A DNA stretch of 64,000 nt from CAVTJL01 sp963828215 (GTDB lineage: Bacteria; Pseudomonadota; Alphaproteobacteria; Geminicoccales; Geminicoccaceae): the NCBI GenBank assembly GCA_963828215.1, contig CAWHFO010000068.1, positions 62,001 through 126,000 on the forward strand, in the 5' to 3' direction. The translations under genes and the position numbers were made by a program. This document shows, piece after piece, positions 26,695 through 40,080 of the stretch (positions within the stretch are counted from its first letter, which is position 1; the number at the start of each line of letters is the position of its first letter). The notes beneath the pieces are model-generated. The model did not search any database, was not told the origin of the DNA, and worked only from the letters and a program-made list of their open reading frames with translations.

Positions 26695-26814
26695 CCGGCT
26701 CCCTCCCGGGAGGCGCGGTCCCGCGGCCGGCGCGATCGAACTCTGCCGATTGACCGCGGGCATCTGACCCGTCAGGGTCGCCGCAGCCCGATCGCCGGAG
26801 CGCCGAACGCCTCG

Positions 26815-27570
26815 ATGGCACCGCCTGCAAGACCCGCCCGACAGCTCGCGATCGAGCTCGAGCCTGCCGAGGCGGCTCGGTCTTCGGTTTTCGGAAGCAC
26901 GCGGGATCTCGTCCAGCCGCAGGTCGCTCTGCCGGAGAGCCTGACGCTGGACGGCCCTAACCTGATCGACGGCCTCGAGCTGCTCCGGCAGCTACCTGCG
27001 GCGTCCTTCCCCCTCTGCATCTATGATCCGCAGTACCGTGGCGTGCTCGACCGGCAGCGCTACGGCAACGAGGGGAGTCGCCAGCAGGAGCGGGCGACCC
27101 TGCCGCAGATGAGCGAGGACCAGATCCTTTCCTTTATCGGGGCGGTCGACCGGGCTCTGATGCCCTCCGGCCATCTGCTCTTGTGGATCGACAAGTTTCA
27201 TCTCTGCATTGGCATTCAGCCGTGGCTCGCGGGCACGGCGCTCGCCACCGTCGACCTCATCACCTGGAACAAGCTCCGCATGGGCATGGGCTATCGCACC
27301 AGGCGGGCGAGCGAATATCTCCTGGTGCTCCAGAAGGCGCCGCTGCGGGCTAAGGGCGTGTGGCTGGATCACGGGATCAAGGACGTCTGGGACGAGCGCG
27401 TCGATGCCGGCTTCACCCACGCCAAGCCGATCGAGCTCCAGGCCCGGCTGATCGCCGCGCTCACCAACCCGGGCGAGATCGTCCTCGACCCGGCCGCCGG
27501 CAGCTACACGGTTCTCGACGCCTGCCGCCGGACGGGGCGGCGCTTTCTCGGCTGCGACGTCCGTGGCTGA
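26815..27570 (+). CDS. Orphan DNA adenine/cytosine N-methyltransferase (beta-type motif order)
   Basis: A 251-residue amino-methyltransferase. The catalytic motif IV appears first as IYDPQYRGV (DPQY in place of DPPY), then a central region, and the AdoMet site motif I near the C-terminus as VLDPAAGSYTVLDACRRTG, preceded by THAKPIELQARLIAALT. The order IV–TRD–I is that of beta-class enzymes such as CcrM-like and many N4/N6 enzymes. No restriction gene is beside it, so it may be regulatory or protective. It has the same strand as rho, 120 bases downstream. Target sequence and target base cannot be predicted. It ends 12 bases before the convergent phosphodiesterase gene. Confidence 0.82.
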   Translation: MAPPARPARQLAIELEPAEAARSSVFGSTRDLVQPQVALPESLTLDGPNLIDGLELLRQLPAASFPLCIYDPQYRGVLDRQRYGNEGSRQQERATLPQMSEDQILSFIGAVDRALMPSGHLLLWIDKFHLCIGIQPWLAGTALATVDLITWNKLRMGMGYRTRRASEYLLVLQKAPLRAKGVWLDHGIKDVWDERVDAGFTHAKPIELQARLIAALTNPGEIVLDPAAGSYTVLDACRRTGRRFLGCDVRG

Positions 27571-27582
27571 GCAGGGAGCGGA

Positions 27583-28395
27583 TCAGGTCCTGAACGGGTA
27601 GGGGCCGGGCGTCGGCGCGATGAAGGCCTGGTGGGTGACGAGGCCCGTGCCCTCGATCCAGGCGTGCAGGTGGAACGAGGGCGGCTCCATGCGGAAGCTC
27701 GCCGGCCCGTCGGGGCGGAGGTCGAGCGTCACCTGATGCGCCGTGCCCGGGCAGGCGCTGGCGATCGTGCCCGCGAAGCGGGCCTGGATCGAGCGGTGCA
27801 CATGGCCGCAGATCACCCGCTCGACCCGGGGATGCCGTGCGATCATCCTGCCCAGCGCCTCGCCGTCGGTGCAGCGGATGCGGTCCATATGGGCGACGCC
27901 GCAGTCGAACGGCGGATGATGCAGCATCACGATCGCCGGGCGGGTCGGCTCCTTCCCCAGCTCCCGATCGAGCCAGGCGATCTGCTCGGCGCCGAGGGTC
28001 CCGCCGGGCATGTCGGGGATGGTGCTGTCGAGCGCCAGGATGCGGAGCGTACCGACCTCGGTCGCGTAGGTGATGCGCTCGCCCGCGGGTCCGGCCGGGA
28101 TGTGGGCGCCCAGCGCAGCCCGGAACGCCTCGCGTCGGTCGTGGTTGCCCGGGATGACGCGCACCGGCATCGGCAGTCGGCCCAGCTCGCTGGCGAGCGC
28201 TTCGTACTCCTCCGGCTGCCCGTCATAGGCGAGGTCGCCCGTGACGAGCACCATGTCGGGCGCCGGATCGAGGGCCAGCACGGCGTCGATGGCTGCCCGC
28301 GCCGAGCCCAGCGTGTCGACGACCCCGTAGGCCAGCTCGCCGGCCGGCCGGACATGCGGGTCGCTGAGCTGGGCGATCAGCAGGGCCCGGCTCAC
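27583..28395 (-). CDS. CpdA-like metallophosphoesterase (3',5'-cyclic nucleotide phosphodiesterase type)
   Basis: A 270-residue calcineurin-like enzyme. All metal motifs are seen: QLSDPHV, VTGDLAYDG, VIPGNHDRR, VMLHHPPF and CGHVHRS. This set and length match class III cyclic-nucleotide phosphodiesterases such as CpdA, which hydrolyse cAMP; related enzymes act on other phosphodiesters, so substrate is inferred. It could balance the class III cyclase at 4.2–6.1 kb. The GTG start overlaps the quinone oxidoreductase stop as GTGA, so the two are translationally coupled. Confidence 0.87.
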   Translation of the reverse strand: MSRALLIAQLSDPHVRPAGELAYGVVDTLGSARAAIDAVLALDPAPDMVLVTGDLAYDGQPEEYEALASELGRLPMPVRVIPGNHDRREAFRAALGAHIPAGPAGERITYATEVGTLRILALDSTIPDMPGGTLGAEQIAWLDRELGKEPTRPAIVMLHHPPFDCGVAHMDRIRCTDGEALGRMIARHPRVERVICGHVHRSIQARFAGTIASACPGTAHQVTLDLRPDGPASFRMEPPSFHLHAWIEGTGLVTHQAFIAPTPGPYPFRT

Positions 28396-29366
28396 GGGAT
28401 GAGCAGGGTCGAGCCGGTGGTGGCGCGGCTCTCGAGCGCCCGGTGCGCCGCCGCGGCCTCGGCCAGCGGGAAGCGCTGGCCGACCTCGATCCGCACGGCT
28501 CCGCTGGCGACCACGTCGAAGAGGTCCCGGGCACAGTCCAGGAGCTGCCGCCGGGTCGCCGTGTAGGTCATGAGCGTCGGCCGCGTGACGTAGAGCGACC
28601 CCTTCTGCGCCAGGACGCCGATGTTGAACGCCTCGACCGGCCCCGACGCGTTGCCGAAGCTCACCATCAGGCCGCGAGGGGCGAGGCAGTCGAGGGACGC
28701 CATGAACGTGTCCTTGCCGACGCCGTCATAGACGACCGGCACGCCCCGGCCGCCCGTCAGCTCCTTCACGCGCGCCGCCAGATTTTCCTTCCTGGACAGG
28801 ATGACGTGATCGCAGCCGTGCGCCATGGCGAGCTTCGCCTTTTCCTCGTTGCCGGCCGTGCCGATCACCGTGGCGCCCAGATGCTTGGCCCACTGGGACG
28901 CGATCAGGCCGACGCCGCCGGCGGCCGCGTGCAGCAGGATGGTGTCGCCCGGCTTCACCACATAGGTCTGGCGCAGCAGGTACTGGGCCGTCATGCCCTT
29001 GAGCATCATGGCCGCGGCGGTCTCGTCGGCGATGGCGTCGGGCAGGGGGATCAGGGTCGCGGTCGACATGGTGCGCCGCTGGGCGTAGGCGCCGGGGGTC
29101 CCCGAGCCGTAGGTGACCCGCTGCCCGACCTTGAGCTCGGTGACCCCCGGCCCGAGGGCCTCGACCACGCCGGACGCCTCGAGGCCGGGGGTGAAGGGCG
29201 GCTGGGTCGGATAGAGGCCCGAGCGGTGGTAGGTATCGATGTAGTTGAGGCCGATCGCGGTGTGGCGCAGGGTCACCTCGCCCGCCTTGGGTGCCGGCGG
29301 CTCGTCGTCGACGATCGAGAGGACCTCGGGACCACCGTGCTTGGTGGCGACGATTCGCTTGCTCAT
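28392..29366 (-). CDS. qor: NADPH:quinone oxidoreductase (zinc-independent MDR family)
   Basis: A 324-residue medium-chain reductase. Seen: IGLNYIDTYHRSGLYP, PGLEASGVVEALGPGV, the cofactor loop LLHAAAGGVGLIASQWAKHLG and GTAGNEEKAKLAMAHGCD with a basic residue suited to NADPH. The structural-zinc cysteine lobe of alcohol dehydrogenases is absent, which puts it with QorA-type quinone reductases. It reduces quinones by one electron, with possible enal/enone reductase activity. It heads a two-gene unit with the phosphodiesterase and lies downstream of the DUF255 gene on the same strand. Confidence 0.9.
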   Translation of the reverse strand: MSKRIVATKHGGPEVLSIVDDEPPAPKAGEVTLRHTAIGLNYIDTYHRSGLYPTQPPFTPGLEASGVVEALGPGVTELKVGQRVTYGSGTPGAYAQRRTMSTATLIPLPDAIADETAAAMMLKGMTAQYLLRQTYVVKPGDTILLHAAAGGVGLIASQWAKHLGATVIGTAGNEEKAKLAMAHGCDHVILSRKENLAARVKELTGGRGVPVVYDGVGKDTFMASLDCLAPRGLMVSFGNASGPVEAFNIGVLAQKGSLYVTRPTLMTYTATRRQLLDCARDLFDVVASGAVRIEVGQRFPLAEAAAAHRALESRATTGSTLLIP

Positions 29367-29396
29367 GATGAGACCTCCCGGCTCGGCACCAGATCC

Positions 29397-31425
<2,029 letters not shown>

Positions 31426-31498
31426 GAGCCTTCTCCCTTTGACGGACGACTGCACCTATAGTGGTGGCCTGGGAGCCAGACAGCCAGCCAGGGGTTTC

Positions 31499-31762
31499 AT
31501 GAAATTCAACATCGAGATCGACTGCACCCCGGACGAGGCGCGCCACTTCCTGGGCCTGCCGGACGTGGCGCCGATGCAGCGGGCGCTGCTCGATGCCATG
31601 GAGAAGCGCCTGCACGAGGTGGTCGCCTCGACGGACGCCAAGACCCTGCTGGATCAGTGGATGCCCTTCGGCATGAAGGGGATCGAGCAGTGGCAGACGA
31701 TGTGGGCGCAGATGGCGGCCGCAGCTTCGGGCGCCCAGCGCCGGCCGAAGGGCGAGAAGTAG
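31499..31762 (+). CDS. DUF6489-type small protein upstream of mnmE
   Basis: An 87-residue protein: MKFNIEIDCTPDEARHFLGL, then a helical segment ALLDAMEKRLHEVV and WMPFGMKGIEQWQTMW. Proteins of this type occur next to mnmE in many alphaproteobacteria; the function is unknown. AGGGG lies 5 bases before the ATG. Its end overlaps the open frame of mnmE or abuts it, so the two are probably co-translated. It is divergent from the DUF255 gene across 73 bases. Confidence 0.75.
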   Translation: MKFNIEIDCTPDEARHFLGLPDVAPMQRALLDAMEKRLHEVVASTDAKTLLDQWMPFGMKGIEQWQTMWAQMAAAASGAQRRPKGEK

Positions 31763-33105
31763 GGCCGGCACCCTCGACCATCTGGGCACCGGCTACCGCG
31801 GCCGGCCGTGCCGGCATCGCCGTTCTCCGTATCTCCGGCCCGGCGGCCAGGGACGTCGCCCGGGCCCTGACCCGCCGCGAGCCGCCGCCGGTCCGGCAGG
31901 CGTCGCTTCGCCGGCTGGTCGACCCGACGAGCGGCGCTCCGATCGACGACGCCCTGCTCGTGCTCTTCGCCGGTCCGGCGAGCTTCACGGGCGAGGACGC
32001 CCTCGAGATCCATCACCATGGCGGGATCGCCGTGCTGGCCGCCCTCGGCAGGGCGCTCTCGGGCCTGCCCGGCCTTCGCCCTGCAGAGCCCGGCGAGTTC
32101 AGCCGGCGGGCCTTTCTCAACGGCAAGCTCGACCTGACCGCGGCCGAGGCCATCGCCGATCTGGTCGACGCGACCACGCGGGCCCAGGCCCGTCAGGCGC
32201 TTCGCCAGATGGAGGGCGAGCTCGGCCGGCTGCTCGAGGGCTGGCGGGCCGAGCTGCTCCGGGCGTTGGCCCTCGTCGAGGCGGAGATCGATTTCGGGGC
32301 CGAGGAGGGCGAGGTCGGCGACGATCTTCTGGCCTCGCAGCGCCCGGCGCTCGAGGCCGTGCGTCGGGCGATGGCCGAGCAGCTCGCCGGTGCCGACCGC
32401 GGGGAGCGGCTGCGGGCAGGCCTGACGGTCGCGGTGATCGGGCCGCCGAACGCCGGCAAGTCGAGCCTCGTCAACCTCCTCGCCCGGCGCGAGGTGGCGA
32501 TCGTCACGCCCTTCGCCGGCACCACGCGCGACGTCCTCGAGGTTGCGCTCGATCTGGACGGCTGGCCGCTCACGGTGCTCGACACGGCCGGCCTCCGCGA
32601 GAGCGAGGATCCGATCGAGCGGGAGGGCGTGGCGCGGGCCCTCCGACGTGCCGCCGGCGCCGATCTTCGGCTCCTGGTGCTGGATGCCCGGGAGGACCCG
32701 TCGGCCGCGCTGGACCGCCATGGCGCCGACGCCGACCTCGTCGTCCTGAACAAGCAGGATCTCGTCGGCGGCGTGTCCGATCTCGATGCGCGATGCCCGG
32801 TCGTCGGGGTCTCCTGCGCGACCGGGACAGGCATCGACCGTCTGCTGGCCGAGTTGGCCGCCCAGGCGGCCCGGGCCATGGATACGGGCGGGCTGGCGGT
32901 GCTGACCCGCGAGCGCCACCGGACGGCGTTGACCGAGGCCGTTCACGCGCTCGACCAGTGCTTCGCGGCCCCTGCCGGCACGGAGCTCGGGCTGCTCGCC
33001 GAGGATCTTCGGCTGGCGGCGCGGGCCATCGGCCGGGTGACCGGCCGGATCGATGTCGAGGCCGTGCTCGACGAGGTCTTCAGGCGGTTCTGCATCGGCA
33101 AGTGA
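31702..33105 (+). CDS. mnmE: tRNA modification GTPase MnmE (start uncertain)
   Basis: With MnmG this GTPase places the carboxymethylaminomethyl group on wobble U34 of certain tRNAs. Seen: the folate-binding N-terminal domain (TAAGRAGIAVLRISGP; HHHGGIAVLAALGRAL; EPGEFSRRAFLNGKLDL), the inserted G domain (GPPNAGKSSL; FAGTTRD; DTAGLRE; NKQD) and the signature C-terminus RRFCIGK. Conserved sequence starts at about 31773 (STIWAPATA), but no ATG, GTG or TTG stands there in frame; the nearest are GTG 31702 and ATG 31657 inside the preceding gene. Either translation overlaps the DUF6489 gene or an indel hides the true start. MnmG is not adjacent. Confidence 0.93.
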   Translation: MGADGGRSFGRPAPAEGREVGPAPSTIWAPATAAGRAGIAVLRISGPAARDVARALTRREPPPVRQASLRRLVDPTSGAPIDDALLVLFAGPASFTGEDALEIHHHGGIAVLAALGRALSGLPGLRPAEPGEFSRRAFLNGKLDLTAAEAIADLVDATTRAQARQALRQMEGELGRLLEGWRAELLRALALVEAEIDFGAEEGEVGDDLLASQRPALEAVRRAMAEQLAGADRGERLRAGLTVAVIGPPNAGKSSLVNLLARREVAIVTPFAGTTRDVLEVALDLDGWPLTVLDTAGLRESEDPIEREGVARALRRAAGADLRLLVLDAREDPSAALDRHGADADLVVLNKQDLVGGVSDLDARCPVVGVSCATGTGIDRLLAELAAQAARAMDTGGLAVLTRERHRTALTEAVHALDQCFAAPAGTELGLLAEDLRLAARAIGRVTGRIDVEAVLDEVFRRFCIGK

Positions 33106-33166
33106 GCCGGCCTGTCTCGGGGCGCTCCGACGAGGCGCCCGGGAGGCCGGCGGGAAGGGAAAAGAG

Positions 33167-34390
33167 ATGACCGGACAGCGAAGCCCTCCCTCCACCGTCG
33201 GGCGCCGTCGGTTGCTGGCCGGTGCCGCTGCGGCAGCGCTGGTCTTCCCCCGACCGCTGCGAGCGGAGCCGCCGGCCGTTCGGGTGGCGCTCATCCACCC
33301 GGTCACCGGCGACGCGGCGCGGGCGGGCAATCAGTGCCGCGAGGGAGCGCTCCTCGCGATCGCCGCGGTCAACCAGGCCGGTGGCATTCGGAGCCTCGAC
33401 GGCATGAAGCTCGTGCCGATTCTGGGCGACAGCCAGTCGAAGCGGGAGGTGGGCGTCGCCCTCGTGGAACGGGCCGGCGAGGCCGGCGCTGCCGCGATCA
33501 TCGGTGGCTGCACCTCGGCCATCAGCATCGCAACCGTTGCCGCCGCGGCCGCTCGCGGCATCCCCCATATCGTCGATGTCGCCGTCGACGACGAGATTCT
33601 CGCCGGCGGCCGGGGAACGGCGTTCCGCTTCATCGCCGGCCAGGGAGCGATCGTCGCGCGGTCTCTGGAGGACTTGGCCGCAATCAATATGGCCGCGGGC
33701 CGACCGGCCCGGACGGTGGTCATCCTCCAGGACGAGAGCCCGCTCGCCGCCCGGGCCGCGAGCGCGCTCGCGCCGGCGTTGCCGCTACAGGGCCTGGAGG
33801 TCCTGGACGTGCTGCGCCACGGCACGCCGATCAGGGACGTCACCGGGATACTCGAGCAGCTTCAGAAGCTCTCGCCGGACATCGTGGTGCCCGTGAACGC
33901 CTACGACGACGCGGCGACGGTCATCCGCGCGATGCGGCAGCGGGGTCCGCGCCCGAAAGCCATCTACTCGGTGCTGGACGGCGCCGGGGCAGGGTTCCGG
34001 CTCCTCAAGGACCATCCGGATGCCGCCACCTACCTGATGGACGGCACGAACTGCTTCGATCCGCGCAGCCGTGCCGGGCAGGATCTCAAGGGCAAGGTCG
34101 AGGGCATGGGCCTCTATTTCACGTCCGAGCTGTTCCTCACCTACGAGGCCGTCATGCTGCTGGCCGATGCCGTCGAGCGCGCGAAGAGCGCCGAGAGGGC
34201 GCAGATTGCCGGGGCGCTCGCCGGCAGCCGCTGGCAAGGGCACTTCATGCCCTATGGGCCGACCCGCTTCGTCGACGGACAGAACCAGGGTGCCCGAGCT
34301 GTCACCACGCAGGTTCTGGAGCGTCGTGTCGAGATCGTGGCGCCCCCCGACCTCGCCACCGCCCGGCCCGTCTTCCCCATGCCGGGTTGA
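33167..34390 (+). CDS. ABC-type periplasmic ligand-binding protein (LivK/branched-chain amino acid family)
   Basis: A 407-residue exported protein with a twin-arginine-like signal (GRRRLLAGAAAAALVFP). The mature part has the peripla_BP_6 fold: VRVALIHPVTGDAARAGNQ, EGALLAIAAVNQAGGI, AIIGGCTSAISIATV and SPDIVVPVNAYDDAATVIRAM. The ligand may be an amino acid, amide or other organic acid. No permease or ATPase gene is nearby, so it must serve a transporter encoded elsewhere or act as a sensor component. AAGGGA lies upstream of the ATG. It follows mnmE by 61 bases. Confidence 0.85.
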   Translation: MTGQRSPPSTVGRRRLLAGAAAAALVFPRPLRAEPPAVRVALIHPVTGDAARAGNQCREGALLAIAAVNQAGGIRSLDGMKLVPILGDSQSKREVGVALVERAGEAGAAAIIGGCTSAISIATVAAAAARGIPHIVDVAVDDEILAGGRGTAFRFIAGQGAIVARSLEDLAAINMAAGRPARTVVILQDESPLAARAASALAPALPLQGLEVLDVLRHGTPIRDVTGILEQLQKLSPDIVVPVNAYDDAATVIRAMRQRGPRPKAIYSVLDGAGAGFRLLKDHPDAATYLMDGTNCFDPRSRAGQDLKGKVEGMGLYFTSELFLTYEAVMLLADAVERAKSAERAQIAGALAGSRWQGHFMPYGPTRFVDGQNQGARAVTTQVLERRVEIVAPPDLATARPVFPMPG

Positions 34391-34527
34391 GGCGCCGGAC
34401 GAGCCGGCTCCGCCCGAGGGCGGCTTCGAGAGTTGCCTAACGGGGTCGGTTTGTGCAGGGTGACCCGGTGCAAAGGCGCGGCCGTCCTGACCGACGGGAC
34501 CGAGAGCAGAAAAGGGAGCGCACGAGG

Positions 34528-35855
34528 ATGACACTCATAACCCGCCGGAATACGCTCAAGCTCGGCGCAGCGACGACCGGCGGCCTGCTGGCGGGCAGGT
34601 CGGCCTTGGCGCAGGTGGCGGTCAAGGACGTCAAGGCGCCCTCGTTCAAGATCGAGAAGGGCGCGTCGATCCGGGTGCTGCGGCCCTCGAAGTTCGTGGC
34701 CGGCGACGAGCAGCTCTTCAATGAGAACACGAAGAAGTTCACGGACCAGACCGGCGTCCCCGTGATCATCGACTACGAGGCCTGGGAGGATCTGCGCCCG
34801 AAGACCGCCGTGGCCGCCAATGTCGGCAGCGGACCCGACCTCGTCTATGGCTGGCTCGACGACGCCTTCCAGTTTCCCGACAAGCTCCTCGATGTCACCG
34901 ATATCGCCGAATATCTGGGCGACAAGTACGGCGGCTGGTATCGAGGTGCCGATGCTCTATGGCCGCAAGAAGGACGGCCGCTGGATCGGCCTGCCCTTCG
35001 GGGGCAGCGGTGCCTGTATCGGCTATCGCAAGTCGTGGATGAACGAGGCGGGATTCGAGGAGTTCCCGAAGGACCTCGACGGCATGCTGAAGGTGGCGCA
35101 GGCCATGAAGAAGAACGGCCATCCCTCGGGCATGGCGCTCGGCCACGCCGTCGGCGACGCCAACAACTTCCACTGGATCCTCTGGGCCTTCGGTGGGGCC
35201 GTGGTCGACAAGGACAACAAGGTGGTTCTCGACAGCCCGGAGACGATCAAGGCCCTGGAGTACAGCAAGGAACTCTATCAGACATTCATCGAGGGCACGG
35301 CGTCCTGGCTCGATCCCTCGAACAACAAGGCCTTTCTCGCCGGCGATATCGGCCTGACGCCGAACGGCATCTCGATCTACTACGTGGCGCTGAACTCGAA
35401 GGATCCTGCGCTGCACGCGATCGGCGAGGATACCTATCACGCCAATCTGCCGATCGGGCCGATCGGGCGGCCGACCGACACCTCGTCGATCATCACCAAC
35501 TTCATCTTCAAGCATACCAAGTACCCGGAGGCCGCCCGGGCGTATGCCACCTTCATGTTCGAGGATGCGCAATACGGCGCCGTGGCAGACGGCCTGCATC
35601 GGCTACTGGGCACCCTCGCTCAAGGCCTACAGTAAGTTGCCGTTCTGGACACAGGATCCGAAGGTGACTCCCTATCGCGACATCGACGAGCGGATGCTGT
35701 GGTTCGGCTATGCCGGCGACCTCGGCTACGCGTCATCGGCAACGCTCGCCGACTACGTCGTCGTCGACATGTTCGCCAATGCCTGCACGGGCCAGATGTC
35801 GGCCAAGGACGCGGCCGCCGATGCGGCCCGGCGGGCAAAGCGCTACTACCGCTGA
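34528..35855 (+). pseudogene. Family 1 extracellular solute-binding protein, two frameshifts
   Basis: About 440 residues when frame changes near 34945 and 35605 are repaired. The signal ITRRNTLKLGAATTGGLLAG is of twin-arginine type. The mature protein begins with GASIRVLRPSKFVAGDEQLF and has the type-2 sugar-binding protein features FTDQTGVPVIIDYEAW, SGPDLVYGWLDDAF, GLPFGGSGACIGYRKSWM, GDIGLTPNGISIYYVA and, after the second break, AYSKLPFWTQDPKVTPYRD. It should bind a carbohydrate or polyol for an ABC importer. No permease lies beside it. The conserved halves suggest the breaks are sequence errors. It lies 137 bases after another orphan binding protein. Confidence 0.82.
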
Positions 35856-35864
35856 CCTCCCTCT

Positions 35865-35897
35865 GGCGCGCCCCGGGGAGCGATCCCCGGGGGCGCC
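35865..35897 (+). terminator. Strong GC hairpin after the binding-protein gene
   Basis: CCCCGGGGA-GCGA-TCCCCGGGG (35871–35892) is extended by GGCGC/GCGCC on the outside. It starts about ten bases after the stop at 35855. There is no T run, so it may pause polymerase or protect the 3' end rather than act alone. Confidence 0.5.
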
Positions 35898-36013
35898 GCC
35901 TCGGGAGTCGATAGCCGTCGTGCATCGATCCGCTAGGGCGACGGCATTTCACGGCGGAGCACGGGTCACGCATCCTTCCGCGGGCCAGCAACATCTGCCC
36001 TGGAGTATTGAGC

Positions 36014-36547
36014 ATGATCGCGCCCGACAGGCTCGCCCGCCGCCTCGCAGACCGGCCCGCCATCGCCCTTCGCCTGGTGCTGCCCTACGCGCTCGCGGCG
36101 TACATCGTCTACATCCTCCTCTGGTATCTGCCATTCAAGTTCGCGCCCGACAGCTATCTCTTCGACGTTCTCGCGAAGTGGTCGGGCGTGCCGGGGTTCG
36201 AGCCCTATTTCCGCTACTTCACGGGCGGCGTCGAGGCGGTGGCCTGCCTGCTGCTGGTCATTCCGGGCCTTCAGGTGGCGGGTGCAGCGGTGGCGCTCGC
36301 CACCATGACCGGGGCGATCTTCTTTCACGTGTTCACGCCGCTCGGGATCGATCCCTATCACGACGGCGGCACCCTGTTCAAAGAGGCCTGCACCAATTGG
36401 GCCTTCGCGTTGGGCATCCTGATCGTCCGCCGGCAGGAGATTCTTCCCCTTCTCCTGCGCCTCGTGACGGACCCGCAGGTCGCGGCAGCCGTCGACCAGG
36501 ACGCTGCCGATCCGCAGACGGTACGAACCGTCTCGGCCATGCGCTGA
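36014..36547 (+). CDS. DoxX-like small membrane protein
   Basis: A 177-residue protein with four membrane helices: ALRLVLPYALAAYIVYILLW, GVEAVACLLLVIPGLQVAG, VALATMTGAIFFHVF and WAFALGILIVRR. The layout, with YFTGGVEAVACLLL in helix 2, resembles DoxX/MauE-type proteins, whose roles include quinone-linked oxidation and redox partners; the function here is unknown. GGAG lies 8 bases before the ATG at 36014. The C-terminal tail is short, acidic and soluble. It stands alone between the binding-protein gene and phzF. Confidence 0.7.
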   Translation: MIAPDRLARRLADRPAIALRLVLPYALAAYIVYILLWYLPFKFAPDSYLFDVLAKWSGVPGFEPYFRYFTGGVEAVACLLLVIPGLQVAGAAVALATMTGAIFFHVFTPLGIDPYHDGGTLFKEACTNWAFALGILIVRRQEILPLLLRLVTDPQVAAAVDQDAADPQTVRTVSAMR

Positions 36548-36653
36548 CGAGCCGACCGACATCTCCCGGGGCCCTCCGGCCCCGGGCGCCGTCGCCGGTT
36601 GTCTCGGCGCCGGATCGTCGTCTAGACTTCGGCCCGTGGCTCAGGAGGTGACA

Positions 36654-37562
36654 ATGAGCAGGCTGCACGCATTCGCGCAGATCGACGTGTTCACGACCGA
36701 GCCCTTCGCCGGGAATGCCGCGGCCGTGGTCTTCGACGCCGACGATCTCGGGGCGCCGACGATGCAGGCGATCGCCCGGGAGACGAACCTCTCGGAGACC
36801 GTCTTTCTCCTTCGTTCGACATCGGGCGAGGCCGACTACCGGGCGCGGATCTTCACGCCGAGGTCGGAGCTGCCTTTCGCCGGCCATCCGACCATCGCCG
36901 CCGCGCACGCCCACCTCGCCCGCGAGGCGGCGGCGGGGCGCCTGGCGCCGGCGGTCCTGCGACAGGAATGCGGCATCGGCATCGTCCCCGTCGAGCGGGC
37001 GGAGCGCGACGGCCGGGCCTTTCTCGTGATGACCCAGGGCCGCCCCGAGCACCGCCCCGTCGAGCTCGACGCCGCCGCGCGGGCGGCGCTCCTACGCTGC
37101 GACGAGGCGGACCTCCTCCCTCTCCCGGCGGAGGTCGTCTCCACGGGTCTTCCCTGGCTCGTCATGCCGGTGGCGAGCGCCGCCACGGTGGCCGCCCTGG
37201 CGCCGGACCTGCCGGCCGTCGGCGCCCGCTGCAGCAGCTCCGGTGCCGCGGGGCTTGCCGTCTTCGCACCGCAGGCGCTATCGGCGGGGGCCGATGTCAA
37301 GCTGCGCTGCTTTGCGCCCGGCGAGGCGATCGCCGAGGATCCGGTCACGGGCTCGGCCAATGGCTGCGTCGGGGTCTACATCGCCGAGCACGGTCTGCTC
37401 GGTGGAGGCGACGAGGTCGTCTACTGGGCCGAGCAGGGTGCCGAGGTCCGGCGTCCGGGCCGCGTCCATGTGGAATGCAGCCGGTCGAAGGACGCCGACG
37501 GCTGGCGCGTCCGGGTAGGCGGCCACGCCGTCACGGTGATCGAAGGCACCGTCGCGAGCTAG
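36654..37562 (+). CDS. PhzF-family isomerase/epimerase-like protein
   Basis: A 302-residue protein with two halves of the diaminopimelate-epimerase fold. Seen: QIDVFTTEPFAGNAAAVVFD, the catalytic glutamate in ETNLSETVF, IFTPRSELPFAGHPT and, in the second half, EDPVTGSANGCVGVYI. PhzF proteins catalyse isomerisation in phenazine synthesis, but most family members, including singletons like this one, have unknown substrates; there are no phenazine genes here. AGGAGGTGACA precedes the ATG at 36654, an excellent ribosome site. It converges on maeB with 27 bases between the stops. Confidence 0.88.
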   Translation: MSRLHAFAQIDVFTTEPFAGNAAAVVFDADDLGAPTMQAIARETNLSETVFLLRSTSGEADYRARIFTPRSELPFAGHPTIAAAHAHLAREAAAGRLAPAVLRQECGIGIVPVERAERDGRAFLVMTQGRPEHRPVELDAAARAALLRCDEADLLPLPAEVVSTGLPWLVMPVASAATVAALAPDLPAVGARCSSSGAAGLAVFAPQALSAGADVKLRCFAPGEAIAEDPVTGSANGCVGVYIAEHGLLGGGDEVVYWAEQGAEVRRPGRVHVECSRSKDADGWRVRVGGHAVTVIEGTVAS

Positions 37563-37589
37563 AGGTCCGGTCTGCCGCCGCGGGTCGCT

Positions 37590-39923
<2,334 letters not shown>

Positions 39924-40080
39924 GCATCGCCTCCCGCTCAGGAATGGTCTAGCGCCACCCTCGCACGCCGGGCGATTGTCCTACGCGCCGGCCGCTCGTG
40001 CAAGCGATGCCCGGGCGCCTTGGCGGTGGGGCGGCCGGTGCCTACCTCAGAGGTGCCGCCTTCACACCGAGCACAGCCCC

